The notes: generated by a model not told the origin, from the sequence alone. A stretch of 64,000 nt of DNA from RBG-16-66-20 sp036560705 (GCA_036560705.1 DATBQR010000092.1:1-64000); one strand, 5' to 3'; counted from the first letter of the stretch, positions 26,333-34,993 are shown. Numbers and translations are program-made.

Positions 26333-26343
26333 CCGGGGGAACC

Positions 26344-26784
26344 ATGCGCAAGCAATATCTGAATCCGACGGAACTGTTCCATTCGTCGTTCTTTACCCAC
26401 GCCACCACGGTGTCGGGGCCGGCGAAGATCGTCTACGTGTCGGGCCAGGTGAGCTACGACCGCGACGGCTTCGTCATCGGCAAGGACGACATGCGGGCGC
26501 AGGCCGAGCAGGTGTTCAAGAGCCTGACGCACAACCTGAAGGCGGCGGGCGCCGGCTGGGGCGACGTGGTGAAGCTGAACGGCTACATGGTGCGCATGAA
26601 CGCCGATGCGGTGAACCTGTACCGCGAGGTGCGCTCGCGCTACCTCGACCCCAGGCGGCTACCGGCGAGCACGCTGGTCGGCGTGAAGCGCCTGGTGCAC
26701 GACGACTTGCTGCTCGAGGTGGAAGTCATCGCCGCGGTGGAGGAAAAAGCGGCGCCTGCAAGGACCAAAAAGAAGAAGCGTTGA
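26344..26784 (+). CDS. RidA-family enamine/imine deaminase
   Basis: A 146-residue YjgF/YER057c/UK114 protein with VSGPAKIVYVSGQVSYDRDG and the substrate-binding arginine region YLDPRRLPASTLVGVKRLVHDDLLLEVEVIA. RidA proteins hydrolyse reactive 2-aminoacrylate-type enamines produced by PLP enzymes, matching the enzyme encoded just upstream. The tail is unusually lysine-rich (KKKKR). A GGGGGAA site precedes the ATG, and the stop overlaps the next start (TTGA). Confidence 0.85.
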   Translation: MRKQYLNPTELFHSSFFTHATTVSGPAKIVYVSGQVSYDRDGFVIGKDDMRAQAEQVFKSLTHNLKAAGAGWGDVVKLNGYMVRMNADAVNLYREVRSRYLDPRRLPASTLVGVKRLVHDDLLLEVEVIAAVEEKAAPARTKKKKR

Positions 26785-27965
26785 AGCGTTCCGCGTTCAA
26801 GTCCTCTTCATACGGCTGGGTGGTGGTGGCTTGCGCCTTCACCCTCATGTTCGTCGGTTTCGGCTCGGCGTACTCGTTTGCCGCGTTCTTCCGCGCCTTC
26901 CAGGCCGAGTTCGGCGCTTCGCGGGCGCACGTCTCGCTGGTGTTTTCGCTGTGCGCCTTTCTCTACTTCCTGCTCGGCGCGCCGGGCGGCATGCTCGCCG
27001 ACCGTTACGGCACGCGCAACGTGGCGCTCGCCGGCGTCGGCTTCATGGCGGCGGGCCTGGCGGCGGCAAGCTTCGCGCAATCGGTCGAGGTTCTCTACGC
27101 GACCTACTCGATCGGCCTGGGCGTCGGCATCGGCCTCAGCTACGTGCCTTCGGTCGGCGCGGTGCAGCCGTGGTTCGACAAGCGGCGCGTGCTTGCCTCG
27201 GGCATCGCGGTCTCGGGCATCGGCGCCGGCAACCTGCTCGCGCCGCCGCTCGCCGCGTGGTGGATCGATGCGTTCGGCTGGCGCGGCGCCTATCTCGCGC
27301 TTGCGGCCTGCACCCTGGTGCTTGGCGGCGTGGCGGCAGCGGCGATCCGCAACCGGCCGGCGGGCGGAGCGAGGGCCACCGATGGCTTCACGCTGCGCGA
27401 GGCGGCCCGCACGCGCAATTTCTGGGTGCTGTACGCGACGCTCCTGCTGTCTGGTGTCGGCTTCTTCGTGCCGCTGGTGCACATCGGGCCCTACGCGGTG
27501 GATGCCGGCCATCCCGAATCGTTCGCCGTGCTGCTGGTGAGCCTGATCGGCCTGGGCAGCCTGGCGGGGCGCTTCGCCATCGGTGGCATCGCCGACCGCC
27601 TCGGCCGCATGCGCTCGCTGACGCTGATGTACCTGGGCATGGCGCTGATGCTGGTGTCGTGGTGGGCGTCGGTCGGCACGATCGCGCTGGTGCTGACGGC
27701 GGTTGGTTTCGGCCTTTTCTACGGCGGCCTCGTCGCCACTTTCCCGTCGGTGGTGATGGATCTTTTCGGCTCACGCTCGGTTTCGGGGATCATCGGCAGC
27801 ATCTACACCGCCGCCGGCATCGGCACACTGGTCGGCCCGCCGCTGGCCGGCGCCGCTTACGATGCGTCCGGCAGCTATAGCGTGCCTATCCTCGGCGCGG
27901 CTCTGCTCGCCTTCACCGCAGCCGCTGCGAGCATGGCGCTGCGGCGCCCGCGCAGCGCCGCCTGA
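26781..27965 (+). CDS. MFS transporter, oxalate/formate antiporter-like group
   Basis: A 394-residue twelve-helix transporter. YGWVVVACAFTLMFVGFGSAYSF, the loop motif GGMLADRYGTRNVAL and GIADRLGRMRSLTLMY resemble the OFA/monocarboxylate branch of the MFS. The start is TTG 26781, overlapping the ridA stop by four bases. It could export or import a 2-oxo acid or other monocarboxylate linked to the preceding enzymes. This is inference from gene order. Confidence 0.8.
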   Translation: MKRSAFKSSSYGWVVVACAFTLMFVGFGSAYSFAAFFRAFQAEFGASRAHVSLVFSLCAFLYFLLGAPGGMLADRYGTRNVALAGVGFMAAGLAAASFAQSVEVLYATYSIGLGVGIGLSYVPSVGAVQPWFDKRRVLASGIAVSGIGAGNLLAPPLAAWWIDAFGWRGAYLALAACTLVLGGVAAAAIRNRPAGGARATDGFTLREAARTRNFWVLYATLLLSGVGFFVPLVHIGPYAVDAGHPESFAVLLVSLIGLGSLAGRFAIGGIADRLGRMRSLTLMYLGMALMLVSWWASVGTIALVLTAVGFGLFYGGLVATFPSVVMDLFGSRSVSGIIGSIYTAAGIGTLVGPPLAGAAYDASGSYSVPILGAALLAFTAAAASMALRRPRSAA

Positions 27966-27969
27966 GGCT

Positions 27970-28755
27970 ATGCCTATCTTTGCGCGCCGGCGCCGCCGCC
28001 CGGACCTCGTGGTAAGCGAAGAGCGCGGCGTGCGCCACCTGCATGTCGGCGGCGAGGCGATCCAGAGCGCCATGCGCCTGGACGATCCCTGGGCGCTCGA
28101 GCTGGACTACACGCGCTGCATGATGGCCTTCCTGCTGTTCCATCCGCGGCCGCGGCGCGCGCTGATGATCGGCCTGGGCGGCGGCTCGCTCGCCAAGTTT
28201 TTCCACCGGCGCCTGCCCGCGCTGCGCACCCACGTGGTGGAGTACGACGAGCGGGTGATCGCGACGGCGCATTCGCTGTTTCATGTGCCGGCGAATGACG
28301 CGCGCCTGACCATCGAGCACGGCGACGGAGTCGAGGCGCTGGCGCCGGAATGCTGCGACCTGCTGGTGGTGGACGGCTACGAGGACGAGGCGACGCCCGC
28401 GGCGATGGTGTCGCAGGCGTTCTTCGACGCCGCCTGGTGCGCTCTGGAGACGCCCGGCGTCCTGGTGGTTAATTTCATGGACGACGACCCGAACTTCGAC
28501 CGCAACCTGCATCGCATCGAGCGCGCTTTCGGCGGCGCGGTGCTCGCCTTCCAGTCGCTGCGCGACCCGAACATCGTCGTGCTGGGCCTGAAAGGCGCGC
28601 CGGCGGCGATCGAGTGGAACGTGCTGCGTGCGCGCGCCGCGGCGCTGGAAAAAAGCTACGGCCTGCCGTTCCCCCGCTACGTGGAGCGCCTGCGCACCAT
28701 GAACCGCTGGACGGCGGACGATCTTCTCATCGTCCCTGCGCCGGAAGGAACGTGA
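27970..28755 (+). CDS. Spermidine synthase-like protein
   Basis: A 261-residue protein with a Rossmann fold of the polyamine aminopropyltransferase type. The SAM/decarboxylated-SAM loop is ALMIGLGGGSLAKFFHRRLP, followed by VVEYDERVIATAHSLF and CCDLLVVDGYEDEATP. The spermidine-synthase aspartates are only partly evident, so the enzyme may be a methyltransferase relative rather than a true aminopropyltransferase. It starts four bases after the MFS stop and belongs to the same run of genes. Confidence 0.68.
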   Translation: MPIFARRRRRPDLVVSEERGVRHLHVGGEAIQSAMRLDDPWALELDYTRCMMAFLLFHPRPRRALMIGLGGGSLAKFFHRRLPALRTHVVEYDERVIATAHSLFHVPANDARLTIEHGDGVEALAPECCDLLVVDGYEDEATPAAMVSQAFFDAAWCALETPGVLVVNFMDDDPNFDRNLHRIERAFGGAVLAFQSLRDPNIVVLGLKGAPAAIEWNVLRARAAALEKSYGLPFPRYVERLRTMNRWTADDLLIVPAPEGT

Positions 28756-28756
28756 C

Positions 28757-29500
28757 GTGACGATCGATCCCGCTGAAATCGCGGCGCTCGCCGCCGCCGC
28801 CTTCGCCGGCTCGGTGATTTTCGGCATCACCGGGTTTGGCGCCGCGCTGGTCACCGTGCCGTTCGCCACCCATTTCGTGCCGCTGCCGTTCGCGCTCGCC
28901 CTGTTCGTGCTGATGGACCTGGCCAACGCCTTTCGCATCGGCTTCGAGAACCCGAGGAACGCGGTAAAGAGCGAGTGGACGCGCATGGTGCCGATGATCC
29001 TCGTCGGCACCGTCGCCGGCGTCACGCTGCTGGTCAACCTGCCGCGCGGCACGGCGACGCTGGCGCTGGGCGTATTTGTGCTGCTGTTCGCGGTCTACAG
29101 CCTGCTGCGCAATCCGGAATCCCACCGCGTGGTTTCCCCGCGCTGGGCCTGGTTCGCGGGTTTGACGGGCGGCATCACCAGCACCATCTTCGGCGCCGGC
29201 GGGCCTCCCTACGCGATGTACCTGTCGCAGCGCGGCCTCAGCAAGGAGCAGTACCGCGCCACGCTCGGCCTCGCGACGCTCACCAGCATCTCGATCCGCA
29301 CCGTGGCGTTTTTGGCGACCGGAACCCTGCTCGATCCCAAGGTCTGGATCTGCGCCGCGTTCATCGTGCCCGCCGGGCTGGCGGGCATCTGGACGGCGGG
29401 CCACCTGTTCCGGCGCATTTCCCGCGAAATGCTGATGCGCGTGGTGGCGGTGATGCTGTTGGCAAGCGGAGCTTCGCTGATCCTGCGGGCCGTTTCCTAG
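28757..29500 (+). CDS. TauE/SafE-family sulfite/organosulfonate exporter-like protein
   Basis: A 247-residue protein with seven or eight predicted helices and two family repeats, GITGFGAALVTVPF and GGITSTIFGAGGPPYAMYL. Members are proposed to export sulfite, sulfoacetate or other C2-sulfonates, though many are uncharacterised anion carriers. The start is GTG 28757. It is the last gene of its operon and ends on CTAG shared with the convergent cfa gene. Confidence 0.8.
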   Translation: MTIDPAEIAALAAAAFAGSVIFGITGFGAALVTVPFATHFVPLPFALALFVLMDLANAFRIGFENPRNAVKSEWTRMVPMILVGTVAGVTLLVNLPRGTATLALGVFVLLFAVYSLLRNPESHRVVSPRWAWFAGLTGGITSTIFGAGGPPYAMYLSQRGLSKEQYRATLGLATLTSISIRTVAFLATGTLLDPKVWICAAFIVPAGLAGIWTAGHLFRRISREMLMRVVAVMLLASGASLILRAVS

Positions 29501-30717
29501 CGGTACATGTAGTCCCGCGTCCACGGCAGCGGATTGCGTGCCGGGTCCGCGGGCTTGGCGGCAAGGATCTGGTGGATCGTCACCCAGCCGCGCTCGAAGG
29601 CATGGGCGCAGCCGGCGAGGTAGAGGCGCCAGATGCGCGCGCGCTTTTCCCCGGCGTGCGCGCGGGCGGCGTCCAGGTTCGCCTCCAGCCGCCGCGACCA
29701 GAGAGCGAGGGTCCTCGCGTAGTGCAGGCGCAGGGTTTCGACGTCCATCACCTCCAGCTTCGCCTCGGCCATCTCCCTGAGCACCAGCGAGAGGTGCGGC
29801 AATTCGCCGTGCGGGAAGACGTACTTCTCGATGAATTCGCCGGCGCCCAGGTCGACCTCGCGGTTTTCCGTGTCCATCGAAGTGATGCCGTGGTTCATCA
29901 CGATGCCGCCGTCCGCCAGCAGGCGCCGGACGGCGCCGAAATAGACCGGCAGGTTCTTCAGGCCGACATGTTCGAACATGCCCACCGAGGCGATTTTGTC
30001 GAACGCGCCTTCACCCGGGATGTCACGGTAATCTTGCAGCCGCACGCGGCAGCGGCCCTCGAGGCCGGCGGCGCGAATGCGCTCCTGCGCCTCGGCATGC
30101 TGGCTTTCGGAGAGGGTGACGCCGGTCGCCTCGACCCCGTACTTCCCCGCCGCGTGGATGATGAGCGCGCCCCAGCCGCAACCGATGTCGAGGAAGCGGT
30201 CGCCGGGCTGTAGCCGCAGCTTCCGGCAGAGGTGGTCCAGCTTCTGCTCCTGCGCGGTATCGATATCCTCTCCGCCGGTCTTGAAATAGGCGCAGGAATA
30301 GACCATGCGCCGGTCGAGCCAGAGGCGGTAGAAGTCGTTGGAGACGTCGTAGTGGTAGTGGATCGCCTGCTGGTCGCGCTTCTTCGAATGTCCACCGAGG
30401 CGGGGCAGGCGGCCCCGGAAGGTGCTCCCCCAGTTGCGCGCCAGTTTTTCGGCAGCCCGGAAGGCCTCGTCAATCGGTCCTTCCACGTCGACATCGCCCT
30501 CGACGTACGCTTCGCCCAGCGCCGCAAGGTCGGGTCTGACCAGGCGCTTCAGCGCCGCCGTGCGGGGGACGCGCAGCGTGACGCGCGGATTCCATGTCGG
30601 GGCGAAACGACGGCCGTTCCACAACTCGACGGCGAGCGGCAACTGGCCGTTCGCCTGGAGCTCCGAGAGCTTCTTCTCGATGTTCGATTCGAAGAGCACG
30701 ACTCCTCGTTTCGACAA
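29497..30717 (-). CDS. cfa: Cyclopropane-fatty-acyl-phospholipid synthase
   Basis: A 406-residue SAM-dependent enzyme. After an N-terminal lipid-binding region, IHYHYDVSNDFYRLWLDRRMVYSCAYF is followed by the SAM site FLDIGCGWGALIIHAAGKYG and the active-site region SVGMFEHVG. Cfa methylenates double bonds of membrane phospholipids, usually in stationary phase or acid stress. The start is uncertain: TTG 30717 gives the longest form, while GTG 30699 follows an AGGAG that lies too close. It is 59 bases behind glutathione reductase in the same direction. Confidence 0.87.
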   Translation of the reverse strand: MSKRGVVLFESNIEKKLSELQANGQLPLAVELWNGRRFAPTWNPRVTLRVPRTAALKRLVRPDLAALGEAYVEGDVDVEGPIDEAFRAAEKLARNWGSTFRGRLPRLGGHSKKRDQQAIHYHYDVSNDFYRLWLDRRMVYSCAYFKTGGEDIDTAQEQKLDHLCRKLRLQPGDRFLDIGCGWGALIIHAAGKYGVEATGVTLSESQHAEAQERIRAAGLEGRCRVRLQDYRDIPGEGAFDKIASVGMFEHVGLKNLPVYFGAVRRLLADGGIVMNHGITSMDTENREVDLGAGEFIEKYVFPHGELPHLSLVLREMAEAKLEVMDVETLRLHYARTLALWSRRLEANLDAARAHAGEKRARIWRLYLAGCAHAFERGWVTIHQILAAKPADPARNPLPWTRDYMYR

Positions 30718-30776
30718 TCCGCGGATCGAGGAGTTCCGGGCGGCAGCCGGCGCCGCGCCGGCTGCTTGCGGGGGTT

Positions 30777-32126
30777 TTACGCCGCCACGTCCCGCATGGT
30801 GACGAATTCCTCCGCCGCCGTCGGATGGATGCCGATAGTGGCGTCGAACTGCGCCTTGGTGGCGCCCAGCTTCACCGCGATGGCGATGCCCTGGATGACC
30901 TCGCCCGCGTCCGGGCCGAGCATGTGTGCGCCGACGACGCGCTGGCTGGCCGCGTCGACCACCAGCTTCATGAATATCCGTTCTTCGCTGCTGCCCATGG
31001 TGTGCTTGAGCGAGCGAAAAGCGGCCTTGTAGATATCCACCTTGCCGAAGCGCTCGCGCGCCTTCTCTTCCGAGAGGCCGACGGTGCCGAGGTTCGGATT
31101 GGCGAACACCGCGGTGGGCACGTTCTCATGATCCGCCGGCGTCGGCTTGCCGCCGAACAGCGTCTTGGCGAGCGCCATGCCTTCAGCGGTGGCGACCGGC
31201 GTCAGGTTCAGGCGGTTGGTGACGTCGCCGATGGCGTGGATCGAATCCATCGAGCTCTTCGAGTAGTTGTCGACGACGATGGCGCCGTCGGCGGCCAGCT
31301 TCACCCCCGCGGCTTCCAGGCCGAGGCCCGCGCTGTTCGGCTTGCGGCCGGTGGCGAACATGACGAGATCGAACGATTGGCGGGTGTTGTCGTTGAATTC
31401 GACTTGTATGGAATTGCCTTGTTTCGCCAGGCTGGCGGGAGTGCAATTCAAATTGACGGCAACGCCCTTCCTGCCCATTTCCTCGCCGAGCTTCTTCCCC
31501 AGTTCGGCATCGAAACCGCGCAGCAGCTGCGCGCCGCGGTAGGCGAGGGCGGTCTGTACGCCAAGACCGTTGAAAATCGAAGCGAACTCGACGGCGATGT
31601 AGCCGCCGCCGACGATCAGCGCGCGCCCGGGCAGCCGCTCCAGGTGGAAGGCTTCGTTCGAGGTGATCGCCAGCTCGGCGCCCGGGATGTCCGGCTTCTG
31701 CGGCCAGGAACCGGTGGCGACGAGGATGTGTCTTGCACTGAGGGTCTTGCCGTTTACTTCGACTTCATTTTTTCCACGGACAAAGGCCTTTCCCCGAAAA
31801 ATCGTCACTCCCGCGTTGACCAGGGCGCGCTCGTAGACGCCGTTCAGCCGGTCGATTTCGCGGTCCTTGTTGGCGAGCAGCTTCGTCCAGTCGAAAGCCG
31901 GCTCGGCAACGCTCCAGCCGAAATCGGCGGCGTCCTTCAGGTCGTCGCGAAAGTGCGCGGCGTAGGAAAACAGCTTCTTCGGAATGCAGCCGACGTTGAC
32001 GCAGGTGCCGCCGAAGCGGCCGGACTCGGCGAGCGAGACCCGCGCGCCGAGGTTGGCGGAGAAACGGCTCGCGCGAACCCCGCCCGAGCCGCCGCCGATG
32101 GTGAAAAGATCGCAGTCGTACTTCAG
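30777..32126 (-). CDS. gor: Glutathione reductase, apparent CTG start
   Basis: A 449-residue class I flavoprotein disulfide reductase of normal length. FAD motif TIGGGSGGVRASR (about 9-21), redox pair C42/C47 in GGTCVNVGCIPKK, NAD(P)H site IVGGGYIAVEFASIFNGLG and the C-terminal H434/E439 pair in HPTAAEE are all intact. It reduces glutathione disulfide. The expected N-terminus (M)KYDCDLF begins with CTG at 32124-32126. No ATG, GTG or TTG lies between the preceding gene's in-frame TAG (32133-32135) and the FAD motif. The first conventional codon, GTG 31808, would delete the FAD domain and redox cysteines. CTG initiation or a base error are the simplest explanations. Confidence 0.85.
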   Translation of the reverse strand: MKYDCDLFTIGGGSGGVRASRFSANLGARVSLAESGRFGGTCVNVGCIPKKLFSYAAHFRDDLKDAADFGWSVAEPAFDWTKLLANKDREIDRLNGVYERALVNAGVTIFRGKAFVRGKNEVEVNGKTLSARHILVATGSWPQKPDIPGAELAITSNEAFHLERLPGRALIVGGGYIAVEFASIFNGLGVQTALAYRGAQLLRGFDAELGKKLGEEMGRKGVAVNLNCTPASLAKQGNSIQVEFNDNTRQSFDLVMFATGRKPNSAGLGLEAAGVKLAADGAIVVDNYSKSSMDSIHAIGDVTNRLNLTPVATAEGMALAKTLFGGKPTPADHENVPTAVFANPNLGTVGLSEEKARERFGKVDIYKAAFRSLKHTMGSSEERIFMKLVVDAASQRVVGAHMLGPDAGEVIQGIAIAVKLGATKAQFDATIGIHPTAAEEFVTMRDVAA

Positions 32127-32132
32127 AAACGG

Positions 32133-32396
32133 CTACTTCAGGTTCTTGAGATTCATCCCGACGAGGTCGAGGTTGGCGGCCAGTTTCATGTGCTGCGGCT
32201 TGTCGGCCAGCCACTTCATGGCGCTGTTGACGCGCTGCTCGATCTGCGAGGCCGGCATGCCCTCGATTCCCACGAACATCTTGGCAAGGTCGGTCAGCCC
32301 GGCCGCAGCGGCATCGCCGCCGACTTCGCGGAGCTTCGCCTCGATCGCTGCCCGGTCGAGGTTGGTCACCAGCTTCATGGTCGGTTCGTGGCTCAT
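32133..32396 (-). CDS. Small conserved hypothetical protein with internal repeat
   Basis: An 87-residue protein of unknown function. It has no signal peptide and is mostly helical. Two similar pieces, MKLVTNLDRAAI near the start and MKLAANLDLVGMNL near the end, suggest an internal duplication. It lies nine bases behind the NUDIX/metallo-hydrolase gene and its TAG is only six bases before, and in frame with, the glutathione reductase coding sequence. Confidence 0.65.
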   Translation of the reverse strand: MSHEPTMKLVTNLDRAAIEAKLREVGGDAAAAGLTDLAKMFVGIEGMPASQIEQRVNSAMKWLADKPQHMKLAANLDLVGMNLKNLK

Positions 32397-32405
32397 GGCG
32401 CGCTC

Positions 32406-34067
32406 CTATCCTGCGGTAAGTATATAGCGCCCGGCGGCCTGCCGGGCGCGTCCGTCGGCGACCAGTTTATCGAGATGCGCGGTGAGCGAGCGCATCGCAA
32501 CTGGATGTAATTTCGGCGAAACATCGTCATAGACGTCCGGCACCAGCTCTTCCAGCGTCGCCGCCCCGCGGCGCTTGAGGGCCGCCGCGACCTTGGCCTC
32601 GCGCGCCAGGCGGTGCGCCACCAGCCGCCGCACCTCCTTGTGCGGCGCACCGACCAGGTAGCCGTGCCCGGGCGCGATGATGGCGATGTCCTCGGCGAGC
32701 AGTTTTTCGAGCGACGCGAGATAGGCGCGCATGTCGCCGTCGGGCGGATTGATGACAACGGTCGAGCCCTGCATCACGTGATCGCCCGTGAACAGCATTT
32801 TCGTCTGCTCCAGCAGGTAGCAGAGATGGTTCGAGGCATGTCCCGGGGTGTGGACGGCGCGCAGTCCGAAATGTTCCGTCTGCAGGCGTTCGCCGTCGGC
32901 GAGCACGCGGTCGGCGGCGTAGCCCTGGTCCTGGCTGGCGCCCGGCGGCGCAGGGCGCCCCAATACCTGCGCTCCGGTGGCCGCCTTGAGCGCGGCCGCC
33001 GCGGGCGAATGGTCCAGGTGGGTGTGCGTGGTGAGGATCCAGCGAATGCGCCCCGCGCCGGTCTCGATGATTTTGGCGATGTGCGATTCGATCGCCGGGC
33101 CCGGATCGATCACCGCTATTTCTTCCTCACCAACCAGATAGGTATTGGTGCCCGGTCCGGTCATCGCGCCGGGATTGGGCGCGGTGATGCGGGTGACGAG
33201 CCGGTCGAGGCGTTTCGGGATGCCGGGCTGGATGACGAAGCAGGTGTTGCCCTTTTCCTCCGGATCGCTCCAGTGGATCTCGAAGTAGGGCGCATCGGCG
33301 CGGCGGAACAGGCGCTGCGAGCCTTCATGGTCCAGCGCCCAGCAGGCGGCGTTCACCTGGATGTCGCCCAGGCTCCTCGCGTGCTCGAGCACCGCGCGCG
33401 GCGTCGGCAGCGCGGCCAGGTCGGAGAGCGTGCTGCGCGTCGGGAAGATGAGTTCGATCTCGCCGCGCTTGCCGCGTTCCAGCGCCTCGCGCGGGCTCAC
33501 CCAGACGCTGTGCACGGTCTCGGACCTGTCATGCGCGCCGTGCTGGCCGGCGGGTGCGCAGGCGACGAAGAAGCGCGTGCTGAAGCGGCGCGGCCGCCCC
33601 GGCGCGGTGATCCAGTGGCTGTAGTAGGCGATGTCCTGCGCGTGAATGAAGAGGTTTTCCTTCTCCAGGAATTCGCTGAACAGCAGGGTCCCCGCGTTCA
33701 GGGGCTGGCGGAACGATTCCAGGGATCCGGCGCGTCGCGGGTCGACCGGAAGATCCCTTTCGTCAAACGCCAGGAGAATTCCCGACTCCTCGAAGCACTC
33801 GCGCGCCGCGGCCACCCAGTAGGCGAGGCCGCCGGAGGCCAGGCCGAGGCGGGCGCTCGCCTGCGCGTCGTCCAGGCCGCGCACGCGCCCGGCCGCCCGC
33901 TCGCTGGAATCGTCGGGGTCGAGCGCGCCGCCGGGAAACACGAAGGCGCCGGGCAGGAACGCCGCCTTGCTGGTGCGCTGGAGCATGAAAACTTCCGGTG
34001 CCCCGGAAGCCTCGCGCAGGAGCAGTAGCGTGGCCGCCGGTCGCAGCGCGGGTTTCGATTCGGTCAC
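32406..34067 (-). CDS. NUDIX / metallo-beta-lactamase fusion hydrolase
   Basis: A 553-residue two-domain protein. Residues about 8-210 form a NUDIX domain with a recognisable RECFEES core (89-95) of the Nudix box. Residues about 280-540 form a metallo-beta-lactamase domain with HTHLDH (H348, H350, D352, H353) and a winged-helix-like C-terminus, similar to the LACTB2 group. It may hydrolyse an acyl-CoA or nucleotide derivative and a thioester or phosphodiester. Both metal sites look intact. The start is GTG 34067, overlapping the stop of the SDR gene by four bases. Confidence 0.78.
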   Translation of the reverse strand: MTESKPALRPAATLLLLREASGAPEVFMLQRTSKAAFLPGAFVFPGGALDPDDSSERAAGRVRGLDDAQASARLGLASGGLAYWVAAARECFEESGILLAFDERDLPVDPRRAGSLESFRQPLNAGTLLFSEFLEKENLFIHAQDIAYYSHWITAPGRPRRFSTRFFVACAPAGQHGAHDRSETVHSVWVSPREALERGKRGEIELIFPTRSTLSDLAALPTPRAVLEHARSLGDIQVNAACWALDHEGSQRLFRRADAPYFEIHWSDPEEKGNTCFVIQPGIPKRLDRLVTRITAPNPGAMTGPGTNTYLVGEEEIAVIDPGPAIESHIAKIIETGAGRIRWILTTHTHLDHSPAAAALKAATGAQVLGRPAPPGASQDQGYAADRVLADGERLQTEHFGLRAVHTPGHASNHLCYLLEQTKMLFTGDHVMQGSTVVINPPDGDMRAYLASLEKLLAEDIAIIAPGHGYLVGAPHKEVRRLVAHRLAREAKVAAALKRRGAATLEELVPDVYDDVSPKLHPVAMRSLTAHLDKLVADGRARQAAGRYILTAG

Positions 34068-34960
34068 GTTCGACTCGGCGCGGCCGCCTCACCGCGCCCT
34101 GCGCGATCCTTCTCGTTCTGCGCCTTGATCATGGCGCGCGCCTTTTCCCAGTCGGCGTCGCTCAGCTTGTCCAGCCCGGTGAAGCCGGCGCCGTTGGCGA
34201 GGTAGCCCGCGCCGTCCACCGCGATGGTCTCGCCGGTAAGCCATTCGCAGCCGTCGGCCATCAGGAAGGTGGCGAGGTTCTGCAACTCGGGCATCTGGCC
34301 GATACGGCGCATCGGGTTGACGTCGTTCGAATCCTCGAAGCTGCCGCCGGGGCGCAGGCGCTTGGAGGCGCCCTCGGTGGGGAACGGGCCCGGCGCAATC
34401 GCATTCAGCCGGATACCGTAGCGGCCCCACTCGACCGCGAGAGATTTCGTCATCACGTGCAGGCCGGCCTTCGACATGGCGGAGGGCACGACGTAAGGCG
34501 AACCGGTGTGCACCCAGGTCACCAGGATGGAAATCACCGAACCCTTGTGCTTGCCCTCGATCCAGCGCTTGCCCACGGCCTGCGTCACGTAGAAGCTGCC
34601 GTGGAAGACGATGTTGGCGATGGCGTTGAAGCCGTTGGGCGTCAGGTCCTTGGTCGGGCTGATGAAGTTGCCGGCGGCGTTGTTGACCAGTCCGGTGAGC
34701 GGCCCGGCTTCGTCCCAGATGCGCTGCACCATCGCATCCACCGCTTGCGCGTCGCGGATATCGACGGTGTGAGTCCTGACTGTTCCGCCGTACTTGTCCG
34801 TCAATTCTTTTGCGGAGGAATCCAGGACGGCCCCGCGCCGGCCGGCGATCCAGATTTCGGCGCCCAGCTGCAGGTAGCGGGTGGCGATCTCCTTGCCCAG
34901 GCCCGTGCCGCCTCCGGTAATAAGGATGCGCTTACCCTTGAGCAGTCCTTCCTTGAACAT
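34064..34960 (-). CDS. SDR oxidoreductase, 2,4-dienoyl-CoA reductase type
   Basis: A 298-residue short-chain dehydrogenase with NADP site ITGGGTGLGKEIA (14-26) and NNAAGNF (93-99). The usual YxxxK is replaced by S160-AMS-K164 in YVVPSAMSKAG, the arrangement of mitochondrial and peroxisomal-type 2,4-dienoyl-CoA reductases. Those enzymes reduce dienoyl-CoA during oxidation of polyunsaturated fatty acids, which fits the fad genes elsewhere in the window. A GAGGAACGCC ribosome site precedes the ATG. It is first in a unit with the NUDIX/MBL, 87-residue and gor genes. Confidence 0.8.
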   Translation of the reverse strand: MFKEGLLKGKRILITGGGTGLGKEIATRYLQLGAEIWIAGRRGAVLDSSAKELTDKYGGTVRTHTVDIRDAQAVDAMVQRIWDEAGPLTGLVNNAAGNFISPTKDLTPNGFNAIANIVFHGSFYVTQAVGKRWIEGKHKGSVISILVTWVHTGSPYVVPSAMSKAGLHVMTKSLAVEWGRYGIRLNAIAPGPFPTEGASKRLRPGGSFEDSNDVNPMRRIGQMPELQNLATFLMADGCEWLTGETIAVDGAGYLANGAGFTGLDKLSDADWEKARAMIKAQNEKDRAGRGEAAAPSRT

Positions 34961-34993
34961 GGCGTTCCTCGTCGCGAAGAACGCCTATTGTAA

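Noticed and set aside
30777..31808. Truncated glutathione reductase starting at GTG 31808
   Set aside because: Translation upstream of 31808 continues the FAD domain and the CVNVGC redox motif without interruption to 32126, so the gene is full-length apart from its start codon.
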